Part shown: positions 49,757-62,780 of the stretch, in pieces | How the letters are laid out: every line of letters begins with the position of its first letter | How positions within the stretch are numbered: position 1 is the first letter of the stretch | Origin: Ifrita kowaldi | Lineage: Eukaryota; Chordata; Aves; Passeriformes; Cinclosomatidae | Direction: 5' to 3' | Length of the DNA: 64,000 nucleotides | Assembly (NCBI GenBank): GCA_013398055.1 | Contig: VZRS01002397.1 | Location: 1 to 64,000 of the forward strand | Program-made: the position numbers and the translations under genes | Notes under the pieces: model-generated | Told to the model about the DNA's origin: nothing | Databases searched by the model: none | What the model saw: the letters and a program-made list of their open reading frames with translations, nothing else

Positions 49757-52662
49757 TAAGAGGGTGTGAAAGGGTCATTCCAAAAATACTGCCTCTGATC
49801 TCTGCCTACAGACGGGGAGGTAGAGGTTAAACCCTAACTTGTCATGTACTTTTTAAGAATCATTCATATACTAATCCCATTGAGCAGTCTGCTATGGTTG
49901 GAGACACAAAATGATCCACAGACATGAGAAAAAGCCCTGATAACTACCCAGGGCTGCACTCAAAAGTTCATGTACAACAGCAGGGCTCAGTTAAATCCTC
50001 AATTACTGTGAATACCCTGAAAATCTGGCATTTCCAGCTATCAGACATGCAAGTTAGGGGCTCTGCACAGCCTTTTGCAGACTGCTGTTTTCAAATCAGA
50101 CTCTTCAAGGCTAGAAGCAAGTCAGGAAAACAAGTGAGGCAAGGGGCAGCCTGGATGACTGCTTGTGAAACCCTTCTGTTGGAAACAGGCTCCATGCCAG
50201 CTTCTTCCTTTCTATGATGTTTCCCTTTCAGGTTTGAGTCCACTGTCTACCTCTGCCTCTTTTGAAGATTTTTTTTTTTCTTTGAACATTGCGTTCTTGC
50301 TTCATGGGGAAGCAGAGCCATGGGAGCACCAGCAGAAAAAAAAAAAGCATTTTTAGCTCCAGCATCCAGAGTTCAGGCCTCTTACTTCATTTGCTTTTGG
50401 ATCTTCACACATATTCAAACCCCTTACAACCCCAGTCCCTGCTGGCAGCAGTGGGTTTGCCAGTTCCCAGTTTCTTTGAGTGTCAGAGGTATTGTTAGGG
50501 CATCATCTACGTCTGGAAGAGAAGGAAATTACTTTGAAACTTATGTCGCAATTGGGACCTAATTTCCTTAAAAAGATGGAATGACATTTTTTCTTTTTTC
50601 CTTAAAAAGTAGGATCCCAGCTTGATAATGCCTAAGAAAGCCCTGAAACCCTTGCTGAGCTGGTTAAAATAGATAAGCCTAAAATAGATTCTCTACAGGC
50701 AGTTACAGAAACTTGAATCTGGAATATTGATCAGGTAAACTGTTGGAAAAACATGGTGGTGCACAGCCGTGTTACACGGTCTAAGCTTGCCCACTCATGC
50801 TTCAAGTAACAGCCCAGAAGCAGCCAAGTGCCTGCATTAGTGTTAGAAGGAGGCACATTTTCTTTTCTTTAAAGTAACGTTGTCGTATCTCAGGCTGTAC
50901 ATCCACACCACGAAAAGAAAAGGAAATCAGAACATTTCCTAAGCCAAATCCCCCTCTGGAGAGCATCACACCATGCCACTGGCCAGCCCAGACAGATCCA
51001 CCCGCCACTGCCACCTGTCACCAGCAGCTTCCTGGGTCAGGTCATCCTCCCTGCAGCACCAAAGGCTGGGCACCTTTCCAGTCCCTGTCAGGGGCTTTTC
51101 CACACAGAGTACAAAAAGCCTTGTCCAGGGCTGTACCAAAGCCAAGCCTAGCTTTGAGTTTTCCTTTGTTTTCACCAGGAGAAGAGTCTGACACTTCCCA
51201 GCTAGCACAGTGGAAAATGCACCATCTGAATCCGGTTGTCTGGAGCCATGGGTGTGCTGAGCTGCTTGTGTTTTCAGACATCTAACACTACAAAAGGACT
51301 ATACACCTTTAGTAGACTATACACCAAAAGAAGTGTCATTTTTTTTGGAATCGGTATGTATTTTTTAGCACATTTTCAGGAGTTGAAAACTGCATGGAAA
51401 GCGGAAGGTGCTGCAACTGCCATGAGTGGTAGGTGCAAACCAAGATTTCCCAGCACAGCAACCACAGGAACTCATGTCTAGGGAAGAGCTTTGTGAAGGT
51501 GAGGAGGAGAACATGGTCCTTCATGGCCAAGCAGAGACCACTGCCCCAGCAGCTTCCTCAGTTCAAAGCTGAATCTCAGGACAAGGCTGCACACACAAGG
51601 CAGTGCAGGAGGCAACCTGACCGAGGCAACCTGACCAAGGCACCACGACTATGGCTGCCGCAAACTTCTCTGTATCATGGAGATCTCTGGGAATTTGGCA
51701 CCAAAAATACATAGACAGTCCAATAAAATAAACATATCATAACTACAGAGACTCAGAGACAGCTCAGATTTAGGTGTGTTAAACCAAGTCTTCTCAGGAT
51801 GCAACAAGAGAGAAGCTGATCTCATCTCTGTTCCTTGGTACAAGCTTCAGAAGACAGCACAGTGATAGCTGGTTTAAAACCTGGCTATGTGTCTGCAGAG
51901 GTGGTTTCAAATAATTTTCCCTTTGGGTGAACAATTACAAGACGGATCTAATAATCTACTATGGTATCTTTAACAATCTGGTTCCTGTGTGTTCTGCCCT
52001 TTTGGGTGGTCCAGTTTCTTTGTGAAATCAGGTATTTTAACCCTGGTCATTGACAGGGTCACACAAACAACAGATCATGGTTTTCATGTCTGCAGCACCA
52101 TTTCATTACCACTAGAATAAACCAAAAGATCATAATCTCTCTATTTCTCTGCTGACACAAATATTACCTTATGCTGGACAAGCCATTTGAGAAAGCTTAA
52201 AATCAAGGAAAAAAAGTCTAATCCTCCATGTAAACCACTGTCACTTGAATAACTAAACTGCACAAACTGTAATGCTGATGGAAACCCAGAGCAGAATTCA
52301 AACCAGTTTTAAATATGTGCAACTCATTCCTTCTGTTCTGCCAAGTCATCATCAAAAGAGGAACACACAGACACGCAAAATGATTCATGCAGGAAATCCA
52401 GAATACTGCAGAATTCATCTCTCTGCTGTGACAAGCTCATCCTAGTTTCACGTATTTTATTTCCAATGCAAATAGCTTTCAAGACACTGCTTCCATGTTT
52501 TATCCAGGTTGCTTGGTATGTAGCGTGAGTGACATACCTTGACACAGGCAAGATTTAGCAAATACAGCACAGTGTTTCGTGAATTATGCATTTCTGGATT
52601 ATAATCCTTCAGGCTGGAGATGTCAGTGCTGCAGACACTGTTTACACAGGAGCCAAGTTTAC
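49757..52662. other. Intergenic, nothing coding recognised
   Basis: The only structure seen is a 14-bp direct duplication at 51610-51637 (unit aggcaacctgacc plus one base) and two copies of actatacacc around 51300 and 51317. The open frames are short, overlapping, and resemble no known protein. Confidence 0.65.
51610..51637 (+). repeat. Tandem duplication, 14-bp unit, two copies
   Basis: Two adjacent copies of aggcaacctgacc followed by g or a (51610-51623, 51624-51637). Confidence 0.85.
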
Positions 52663-52687
52663 AAAGAAGAAGAAGAAGAAGAAGAAG

Positions 52688-52719
<32 letters not shown>

Positions 52720-52778
52720 GAGGAAGAAGAGGAAGAAGAGGAAGAAGAAAAGGAAGAGGCAGAAGAAGAAGAAAGAGA
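52663..52778 (+). repeat. (GAA)n microsatellite within a 116-base homopurine tract
   Basis: Eighteen uninterrupted AAG/GAA units cover 52664-52717. The purine run then continues as GGAAGA-type variants to 52778. Only two pyrimidines interrupt the plus strand (52718 and 52760). The open frames over it (poly-Glu, poly-Arg, poly-Phe on the other strand) are products of the repeat. Confidence 0.97.
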
Positions 52779-55700
52779 TACAGTATTTCAGCTTGGTATT
52801 TCTTGGTACCTCACCAGTTTTTTGCCTGTCCTCCCTAATCATTTGTATTGTTACTAAAGCCACTCTCTGCCACTGATGGCCTGGTAGTCTCCATCATGTT
52901 TTTACAAGTTTTGAGCAGAATCCTGCAAAAAGAGGAGATCAGAGTGGTTTGTCATCAGCAACTAGGATGCTGCAGGGCTTGCTGGGGGTACAGCAAGTCA
53001 GGGCTGCCCCCTACTTTCAAAAGCCGGTGCCTGGTTGCAAGGCATGAAAAAAACCACAGGTAATGAAGAAAATGTAACTGCACCTTGAAACTGGTATTTG
53101 CCAGCATCTGTGTCTCATTTTGAAATTCAATGCACTGTTATGGGGAAATGAGTAAGCTGCAAGGCAGAGTCTATCTGGGGGGTACTGCTGTGTGTGCTGG
53201 GTTAAAAGCCGAGGGATGGGGGAAGCACTTGCTCGCATAGGTAGAGCAAAGCTTGGTGCCAGCTCCCTGCTGCTGGCCTTCCCTCTCACCACGGGCAAAA
53301 AAGGGAGCTGACACAAGGGTAGGCATGAATGCATTATGGTAAAGGGCAAAGCAACGTGAACCTCCACAGCTTTAACACAAGTTTGAAAATATTCTGCTCA
53401 TTTCTCAATGTGGCAGCTTTTTGCAATGAAAATCTCCTTTTTTGTGAGGGTAACTTTACACTCAGTGTTGGGGAGCAAAAGCATAAAAACATAACATGGA
53501 TGCACCTGAATAAGACAGAAATTAAGCACAAGTTAACAGAAAACAGAACGGATTTTAAGTAGCATTTTAATCCACTTCTACTCCATGACTACATCTTTTG
53601 AAGGGTTGGTTTAACAGCACAGAGGAAAAAAGGCACAATATTTTTTAAAAACAGCACAAAGGCTTTCAAAAGGTTTTCAGAGCCTTTTAATCCTACTTTA
53701 GTATTCTGACAACCTTCCTCAATTAAATACTTCCTCAGCATCGAAGATGTCATTGGTGCTCTCAGGAGCATTCTGTGGCACTTCTCCTTCCCACAACCAC
53801 CACAGTGATGGCCACATCTTTGGGCAGATCTCTCTGCCAGATCCTGTGGGTTTGCTCAGCAGGGGAGAGAGGTATGAGCAACAGGCTTGGCTTTTGTTTG
53901 TCTTAGCTTTTTGACTCATCAGAACTCCCCATGGGTAATTTTTCCCGTAGATTTTGGTCTCCCCATTCCTTCCACCCTTTGATATCTGTCTGGACAATGC
54001 TCACTGCTACCTGTATCTGCACTATTGACAATAAATTTGATTTAAAAGCTTCCTAATACTGCCAATACAGAAATGCCTAACAGGTTTTTATTTCTAAAAA
54101 AAACTTTTATTTCTTTTATTTTCCCTTTTGGTCCCACAGCAAGTTTTGCTGACTGTAGTCTATATTAACAGTAGGACAAAAAAATGCTAGGAAAGGTCAG
54201 GAACTCCAAGAGATGGAAGGACACAACAGTGACTCTACTATAAGGCTTCTTTCTGCTTCAGGCAGCACACAGTGACTGGACAAATGGGAAGCTGAAGATA
54301 AGTTAAAGGAGAAAAGGAAGGAGATTACAAAAATAAAGGTTGTTTCTCCTTGGGGATGACCTCAAATCTGAACAACTGAACTCTCACTTCCTTGTCCTTT
54401 GTCTTCTGCTTGTTACTAATGTTGGCACACAGAAGCCAGGAAGGAAACAGAACAAAACACTTTTAGGGAGATAGTGTTATTTGCAAATATGTGAGAATGC
54501 TAGTAGGAATCACCATTTTCCTTATTCATTAAAAGGTTTTCAAAAATGTCTCCTTAGCCCAAAAATGAAGGAAATATCTGAGGAAAGTTGGTTTCTCGTG
54601 GTTGTTTAAAAGTAGCAATAGATACTCATTGCAGAGCAGTCATTTAACTAGGACTGCCTCCACACAAATGAGATGCATTTCAGGCTCTGCCAAAACCAGG
54701 ACTGAAGCCACTGACTTAGGACAGTTTGCTCAGGACCAGTTCCTGCAGCTTGCTTTGGCTGTGGTGGCACCTGCATGGCTGCACCCACGCTAGTTACCCA
54801 AGCCTCTCTGCGGGTGTGAGCAGAGACAGAAGTGGGTTGTGCAAGGAGAGGACTCAACTTCAGCAGCTGTGCACAGCCCAAATGCACCAGCTCCTGGTGT
54901 AACAGTGGAGGAAGATCTCCTCCACACAGGCTGTGTAGCCAGGAGCACTGCTCCCAGACGTAGCAGTCGGTGTGTGCCAGCCTCACTGCACTCTCACTGC
55001 TGCAGGGCTCTCTGCTTGCCCCAGAAATAATGAGGGCTCCCCTTGAAAATGAAACCCCCAAATACATGGTATTTCTGCATATATTTGCAGGGGATTTATA
55101 GGTAGTTTTAGCCTTCAGAGTCTGGAAGATGGAAAAAAATATTAAAATATCATGGGAATTCGTTTCTAGATAGCTCACACACAGGCTCGTTGGGCTCTTT
55201 GTTCTCATTGTCAAGAGAAACTAAAATACCTTCAGATTGAAAACTAAAGAATCTGGCCATGCCAAGCAGGTTATAGTGTGACTATAAACAGTGAGCAGTG
55301 CCTTGCCAGAGAGGATTTCTTTGCTTTCCTGTGGACCCATGCCATTCCACAGCAGCCAAAGTCCCTGCTCCCCAGAACGTTGTGATGCAAATGGCAAACA
55401 TGGGTTTGCAGCTCCTCTAATTTTCAGGCAGCAGTATTAGCCGAGCTGGAAGATTGAAATGGCAAGCCATGAGTGAAATTAGCGTATTGTGTTAGAGGAA
55501 AAGCATTCGGGCTGACTTTAAGTGCCATGCATAAGTAAGACACCATTCTCTTTCTCCTGCTTAGCAATTCTTTTTCTTTATGCTCCATTTATGCTATATT
55601 AAGTATTTATAAGAGATCACTTTAAATCCCCTTTGCAGTCGGCATGTGTACGTCAAGACTCATGCTTATTTGCTGAGGCTGTATAGCCAGGGACACACAC

Positions 55701-58040
55701 TGTGGGTAATTGCTGCTGTGAGGGTTTTGACTGAACAGGTAAAACGTGGGTAAGTGGCTTCATAAAAAATGCCATTTTTGCATCTGCCCTCTCTTATGTA
55801 TGCCCAACTCAAATTGATTTAGCTAAGAATGCTAGCATGTGCTTAAGAAATAGGTCTTAAGCTGGGTGTTAAGTGAATTTCATGTTTTTAACTGGAAAAT
55901 TACTTTTTGCCCATATAACGAGCTGATGTATGTGCTGTGTCTGCGAGGCACAGCGTGCAGTGTGGTACTGCACCCTGTTGGTCTGTGGTGTTATGAAAGC
56001 CCAACTGCATTCTCAGTACAATGTGAGGCAATTTCTTTTATATTAAACCTTTATTTCAGCCAAGCTGGTTCCAAATGCAACGTAGGGACAGGTGGGATAA
56101 AAAAAGAAACTCATCCTTGCAGAGAGAGTGTGACCTACAAAAGTGAGAAGAAAACGTTGTGTTAGAAAAGCAGCTGTGATTGAAGTGTTCTCACTCACTA
56201 GTCAGTGGGTGGAAGCAACAGAAAAAATAATCAGCAAGCAAGGAAAAGGAAAGCAGGTTTTCATGTTACTTATGGGGAAGCAAGAAGGATGTTTTAAATC
56301 ATTAGAAGAGTGACTCAAAAGTGGGGCTCACGTGGTTCAGATTTCTACAAAAAGAGTGAGTTCAGGAGAACGTTTTGGGAACTTGCTGCCAAAACTCAAA
56401 TTACAGAAAAGGTAATGAAGAATGTGCCTGATTCAATCTTATTTCCTGAGTACATGGCTACTGAACTAATTTTCACTCAGAAAGATGACATGAAGGTGGC
56501 CTCCCAGCAGAGGAGGAAGAGCAGGCATCCTGGAACAGATCCAAGGCAAAGGACACAAGTGCCAAGGGGCTGGCAGGCTGTAGGAGGCAGCGTGTATGTG
56601 CAGTCAGAGTGCCATCATGAAGTAGACAGCAGGATTAGGGACATCACATCTTACAAATCAAGCCAGGCAGAGAGGTTCAGAGGCAGATCCTCGGTTAGGA
56701 CACCCCTCTGCAGAGAAGCCTTGCCCATGCACCCTGCTGATCGTTTGGTCATATGCTGTATGCCATTAGCAGTGTTTCACAGCTGAGCCAGGAAACAGTG
56801 CGTACTCATCGTGTAGTCTTTGCCCAAGCAACCTGCAAAAGTAACTCATCCTGTTGAACCACTGACTCAGTGCTCACACAAGACTGTAACTTCACAATAT
56901 GTCAACAGCTCTTTCTCCATCCATTCCTATGGGTTATCTGTGCTGTGCTACCACCTGCTTGGAGGGGACTTCCCAGTGAATGCAGAGATCAGCCAGCGGT
57001 TGTTATGTCCTTGCTTGCTCCCATGCTCCTGCCCATCCTCTCACATACAGAGAGCTTCTGGTCCTGCCTGGCCTTTTCCTTAATCAGTCTTGGCCTGAAT
57101 GACTTACCCAGAGGCTAAATAGGATAGAAATAAGCACCAAAGACAAGCAGCTGGTTACAGTCGCTTCTGGACTAGCACCTTAAGGGAATGGGTTTTAGGA
57201 TGTTCATTTGGTGAAACCAGAGTCTTTTAGCAGCTGCTGACAAATCAAATTTGTTGCAACAGTATCAGAAATTACATGGATATATGACTGGGTTTCTTCT
57301 CTTTAAGACACAAGTTTCAGTGACTCTTTGTTTCATTGCTTCCTTGGAATTTAAACTAGGGTGCAGTACAAGCTGTACATGCCTGAGCACCCAAGTACCT
57401 GCTTGTCACTTCAGTGCATGACTTGAGATGATCTGCTGTGACTTTCCTTGGGTGTTGCATTCCGGGTAGGGTTCCTACTGGTACAGCCCGTGGACTGGGC
57501 AGCTTTACACAGTGTTTAAACCAGCCAGGAACAGTGTTTGTGTCAGCAGCTGTGACCTGCTGTTCTCCAAAGGCTGACAGAGCTCAACACATGCATACGG
57601 GCAGGAGCCATGCCTCAAGGGCTGTTTAATTACTAATTTCTATGAGAAACCTCAGCATTTTCTTGCTCTCATTTTCTCTTGTGCCTGTGTGTAGCCCCTG
57701 GCAGGACACAGCTTCATCCCAGCAGCCATTTGTCACACAGCGAAAGAGAGAGCTGCCACTGCCCCAGGTTAGAGGCAAGGAGGGAGGTGAGAGCCAAACA
57801 CCCACCCCAGCCCTGGCTTCATGCACCCACTGAGAGCAGCTCGCTTAGGAACATTGGAAGCAATACATGAAGAAAGCCAGCGTAGCGAGAAGGCCACAGA
57901 TGTCAGAGCAGCCGTCAGAATCACCCCACCTTAATCTGCAGAGGGGCAAAGCAAATTCAGCGTGAGGCAGAGAAAGCTGTGCTGAGGTTCACACGTGCAC
58001 CACGGCCACACAGGGAAGCAGGAAGGCACAGGGCAGGCTG
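52779..58040. other. Intergenic, nothing coding recognised
   Basis: Open frames of 188 codons (54648-55214, minus) and 158 codons (56310-56786, plus) occur but have no recognisable domain, and no clear splice or poly(A) context supports them. An AATAAA at 54030-54035 follows a short stretch that could be an old retrocopy, but I cannot name a parent gene. Confidence 0.6.
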
Positions 58041-58660
58041 CAGCCACAGAAATAAAGTCTCTCAAGAGCCCGCCTGACCAAACAGAGCTGTCTGAAAGCT
58101 GCTGGACACCGCAGGGCTGGCCGTGTGCCGCCAGCGGAGACTGTCAGGCAGACAGACTGGGGACCGCAGGAGAGCAGGCAGAGGGGTGGCCACAGCGCAC
58201 CAGTGCCTCTGGGCAGCCCTGGGGGCTGCTGAGCTCCCACACCAGCCTGATTCAAACCTACACCTCTTCACCTCTCCAAGGGCAAGGTCCCTTGGATCAC
58301 TAGACTTGCAAAGTGACAGAAACACGGAGTCTTCCTCCCAGTCAATACCCCAGGAGACGCAGTAGGAACCTTCTCCTTCTGCCTGCACCCAGCAGGCACC
58401 AGCTGGCCTCGCAGCTGGGTGCAGAAAGCAAAAGCAACCATCGTTGCCAGGCCCAGCCCAGAGCAACCAGCAGGATTTTCCTGTGCTCTCTCCCGCGTTT
58501 TTGCAGCCCTCAGCCGTGCGTCTCTCTGCTGCCCGGCCCTGCCTGCCGCGGCACCCACCTGCCTGCAGCCAGTGCTGGGGAGGGTGAGCACAGCCGGAGA
58601 GCCCCTTGAGAAGTCCCTCTAGCCCACCCTGAACAAAGAGCACGTCAGCTCCTCCCACCC
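58041..58660. other. GC-richer pocket with raised CpG content
   Basis: This roughly 600-bp stretch has distinctly more G+C than its surroundings and about 20 CpG dinucleotides by eye, but that is still well below what its base composition would predict, so it is not a classic CpG island. A 198-codon open frame on the minus strand (58062-58658) spans it. No TATA box or known exon was recognised. It could be a distal promoter or enhancer, or merely a GC-rich patch where stop codons are rare. Confidence 0.4.
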
Positions 58661-61600
58661 TCTGTAATTAGCAGCCAGACAGGACTTAACATCTTCCCCA
58701 ACTACGAGCTAACTTGAGGCACAGCATTGCCCCTCTGCTGGGCTCACACACAGGAGATGGAGCTTTGCTCGGGGGCTTCCAGCTACCCCTGGGGCAGTTT
58801 TGGTATTCAAAGAGTCTTGACAGACAACTTTACAAGGGCCAACACCGATAATACCATGCAGTTAGATGGCTGAGCCCTTGGCCTTTCTTGTGTGATATCT
58901 GTGTCTGTCCCCTCGCCAAACATCACATTTATTGGGTTCAAACTAAGGGTAACAGCAGGTATCCAAAGTGCATAAAAACAGAAACAAAGCTTCTGGGAAA
59001 CTCCCCAGCTCCGGTTCACTTCTGCTTTAGCAGGTGCAAACAGCAATATTCTCTGTTGCCTCGGGGCTGGATTACAGGCAGAACATAATAAGTTCTGTAG
59101 ATTTGAGGAGTGGTTTAACATACAAGGAGCAGGCAAGACCTTCAACACAGGAACAGAAGACTGGAAATGGTGATCTAACATCATCGCTCTAGCCTCCTAC
59201 TTTTGAAAAAGAGAAATTTTAATTTACATTTGACAAGCTACCAGGCAAATTTGCTGAAGAGCAGTTTTAATATTGCCATATTTCAAACCACTGAGATCAG
59301 GCTTACTCTTATCTGTTTTCAGTGTTTTCCATATATTCATCTTGATGAGATATTTAAGACTGTCTTTTCTTCCTGTGTGAGCTAATCCTTGTCTTTCTGT
59401 CCCCCTCGTATCATGTAAGAATATCGCTTATCCTACTGTTCAAACTGAAAAGAAAGAAAATTTAACTCTATGAAGCTGACTCATTATTTTACGATGTCAG
59501 TCATCCCCGGTCCCTTGACAATGAATATCAAGGGTAAGTTTCAGCCACTTAATCTTCTTCAGACCCCCCTAGAGATATTATTGTTATGAACACAGCCCTT
59601 CTTGCTTTATTATTTCACTATAACAATGCTGCAGCAGTGCAGCCAGCCAGAGGGTGACCTCCTGTGATTAGCTTGCAGATTTGCAGGTAAATCTGGAAAA
59701 ACCCTGGGTTTTTTAAGAATTCAGGGTTTGTCTCCCTGCATTACACTCACCAGGTTCTTCCCTGGTGGTGCCAGAAGGCTTTGTATGGCAGGCAGACATT
59801 GCTGGGGACCACGCTCCAGGTTTGCTCAGGACTTGTCATGAGCATGGCTGAGAGAGGCACACTGTCCCCCAGGAGTGCTGGCCCAAATCTCCATGACAAC
59901 AGATTTGGGATGGAGATCTGGCATGCTGAGTGACAGAAGGTCAGTGCAGCAAAAAAAACCCCAACAAAACCAAACCAAAACAAAAAGGTATAGGGGGAGG
60001 AAAAAGAGCAGCTGGGGAAGAGATCAAGGGGCATCTTGCAGCACCTTCAATCATATTGCAGTTGTGAGTTCACTGGCTCCATGGGCTGGGGCTTTTAAAA
60101 CAATGTTGTAAGAAGCAATCGCCATATAGAAAGAAACCAGCCAGGTCCTGAGTATTTCTATCTGTTACTACATTTATTTTTCACTGTAATAAGGAAAACA
60201 GAGAGCAAAAATACATTTCTTGCCCCATGGATCTTGTGATATAAAGTCAGGATGAGAGACAAGAAAAAGTCTGGTAGGCAGACAAAAGGAGAGGGTACTG
60301 AGTCCAGTTCCTTATGATCCATTTTTCAACATATTTAATTTTTAGCTCTGTTTTCTAAGGAATTGGAGTAGTACAATTGCAGTGACCGCCTCTTCTCCTA
60401 TCTGCCTTCCCACTGTGCAAAGACTCCTGAAGCCATCCTGCTATTTTTACCAAATCTGCCAAAGAAGTAGAAGTCTCAAAGATATTTAGTTTCTGCAAGG
60501 ATCAAAAAATGCAGGTGATGGTAGAGAGGGCTGAGGAAGTGCCCCAGAGGAGGAGAGGAAAGGGTGGCTCAGCCCTCCTGCACTGCAGGAGGCACGGCTC
60601 CACTGCGTGAACAGCATGTGCACACTGGCACAACGGGCAGCACACGCGGAGCTCTGAACCCGACACAGCATATGTTGCCTCTTGGGCTGCCAAAAATATC
60701 GAGACATGAGAGGAAGATAAAGCACCACAGTGACGAATTAGTGAAAACATGATGTACAGAAATGAGGGAAAGAGTAAAGGAGACAGCAGAAATCTGGCCA
60801 GTGTTAGATAAGAGTGAGTGCAGAGACGGTGAGCAGGCAACCAGGAGGATCATGTGTGGGAGGATGTGCGGGGACATTAGAAATGGTCTGTAGGAACTAA
60901 ACTTTGTCCACAGAACAACCACTTGGAATTAACTCTTGTGTGTTGATGTAACTGTGTACCTGGGAAAACTGCTGGATTGGAAAACATGGCAACCCTGGTC
61001 CCTTCTTTAGATAGAGGAGAGGTATAACAGAGTCAACAGCAAAACGACATTTGCCCCATTTGTAAGAAATACATTCAAGGAAGGGTCAGCCTGTTGTCCA
61101 TTTAGCCTATCTCCCAATTGCTTCCTGGGGTCAATGCTAAAATTACTGAGCAGTCTAAGTACAGTGGAAACATTTTGGAAAGTGCTCTGACCCTCACTTG
61201 CACTACACTCGAATATGTGTGCTTCCAGCATTCCTCCCGTTCCCCATGCACACACACAGCTCAGTGAAATGCTTTGTTCAGGCTGTGATCCACCTGCAAA
61301 TGCTCCCAGGCATCTGCCTCCGACAAAGGTAGGGGGAGTATTCCCACAGGCATGTCTGCCATTTATAGTGGTTATGAAAAGACAAATAAACCATAAATAT
61401 TTAATATTTTCTTTGCACCTTCATTCTCACCCATTCTTTGAGAAAGCAGTAAGTCTGCTGTTCACTGCTGTAAGCAGCCTTGAATCACACCAGACACCCG
61501 CCCACCACCATGGCTGTCACAGTGCATTCCCTGTGCCGTCCCTGCTCATCCTGTCATTCCCCATGAATCCTTCATTAGGTCACAGCTGTCTCTAATGAGT

Positions 61601-62780
61601 GCTAATTCTTTTCTTGTCCACACCTTCTTAATGTGACACATGAACTAGGAAAGCCATAAGTAGAGCAAAGAAAAGTGCCTCCTTGGTTATCTTATTCTGA
61701 GTAGCAGTGATATCATATACAAAGTGAGTCCAAATTGTGGTCATGGTTATTCTTGAGCAGCTTCATGAAAGCCAGTTGTATTTTGCATGGCATTTGGTAG
61801 TGGGATTAAAAAATAGAGATTTATAGGTAAAAATTACTTAGTTCATTGCACAGGGTAGGGATTCTTACAGAACATCTTGTTGAGGACTATTACTTTACTC
61901 CACAATGCAAAGAAAATAGCTCTGCTGAAAGGTTAGGTTTTACATTTCTGAGGTTTACATTCATTTATAGATGAAAATATTTGTCGAGCATAAATGACTA
62001 TGCTCCAGAGAGTGCCATGCACTGCCAAATCATTTTTGATCCCAAAATAATTTTGTCTGATCATATGGAAACCATTCTTAACATCCAGAAACCTGGATGC
62101 CATACAGGCAGGCTGCCAGCCAGGGTAAACCAAAGATATTCTGTCCTTGGAGTGGGAAAGGTACATGGTTTGCACAAGCTCTTAGAAAAAAGAAAAAATA
62201 AGCATCAGGAAGTATCTTGGCCAAGAGGAACTTGGCAGAGCAGTATTTTAGCTTTGCTGAGGGACTGTGTGTGCCCATTGAAACAGTAACATCTGTGGAG
62301 GAAGGGCAGAGCACAGGGATACAATGCAGTTTTATGGCAGCTCTGCTTAGTCAGGGAAAGGGACTCCAAGGGGAGCTGATGCAGCCAGCTGGCTGGCTGA
62401 CGAATGGAGTAACGATTGTCGAAGAGATCAAAAAGCTGTCAAGTGCTCCATCTCTCCCATAATGAATTTCTGAGGATTAGTGAAGCTTGCAGTTGAAGAA
62501 TGTAGGTGTGATGTCAGGAAATATTGAGCGGTTTTTGCATCTTTAAATTATTAAAAATTAATTTGAACTCACAAGCAAGCCAAAGCAATGATAAAACTCT
62601 AAAGAATCTGAAATTCAGCATGAAGGAAGGGAATACAGACAGAATACTGTGCTTTTGTTCACAAAATGAGGGCAGAAATTCAGTGTATTTTCTATTGGTA
62701 TGATGGATTCCCACTGGATTCAGCTGTGCACCTCATGGAGTTGCTCTCTATGCAGAGCACAGAAAAGCTTATTTTTTTCC
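58661..62780. other. Intergenic, nothing coding recognised
   Basis: The only structure noted is an A/C-only low-complexity stretch at about 59949-59986 and interleaved inverted repeats at 59882-59917. No transposon or gene is recognised. Confidence 0.6.
59882..59917. repeat. Interleaved inverted repeats
   Basis: cccaaatct (59882-59890) pairs with agatttggg (59901-59909), and atctccat (59887-59894) pairs with atggagat (59910-59917). The two stems share bases 59887-59890 and would compete. Confidence 0.85.

Noticed and set aside
52579..52857. Poly-Glu, poly-Arg and poly-Phe open frames
   Set aside because: They are translations of the GAA repeat in different frames; flanks show no exon signals or protein similarity.
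53719..53997. Minus-strand frame with an acidic end, near an AATAAA on the plus strand, as a retrocopy
   Set aside because: The frame and the AATAAA are on opposite strands, there is no poly(A) tail or target duplication, and no parent gene is recognised.
54648..55214. 188-codon open frame on the minus strand
   Set aside because: No recognisable domain, no clear start or splice context, and length within what chance gives in 64 kb of two-strand sequence.
56310..56786. 158-codon open frame on the plus strand
   Set aside because: No family resemblance, and the composition drifts along its length as in random sequence.
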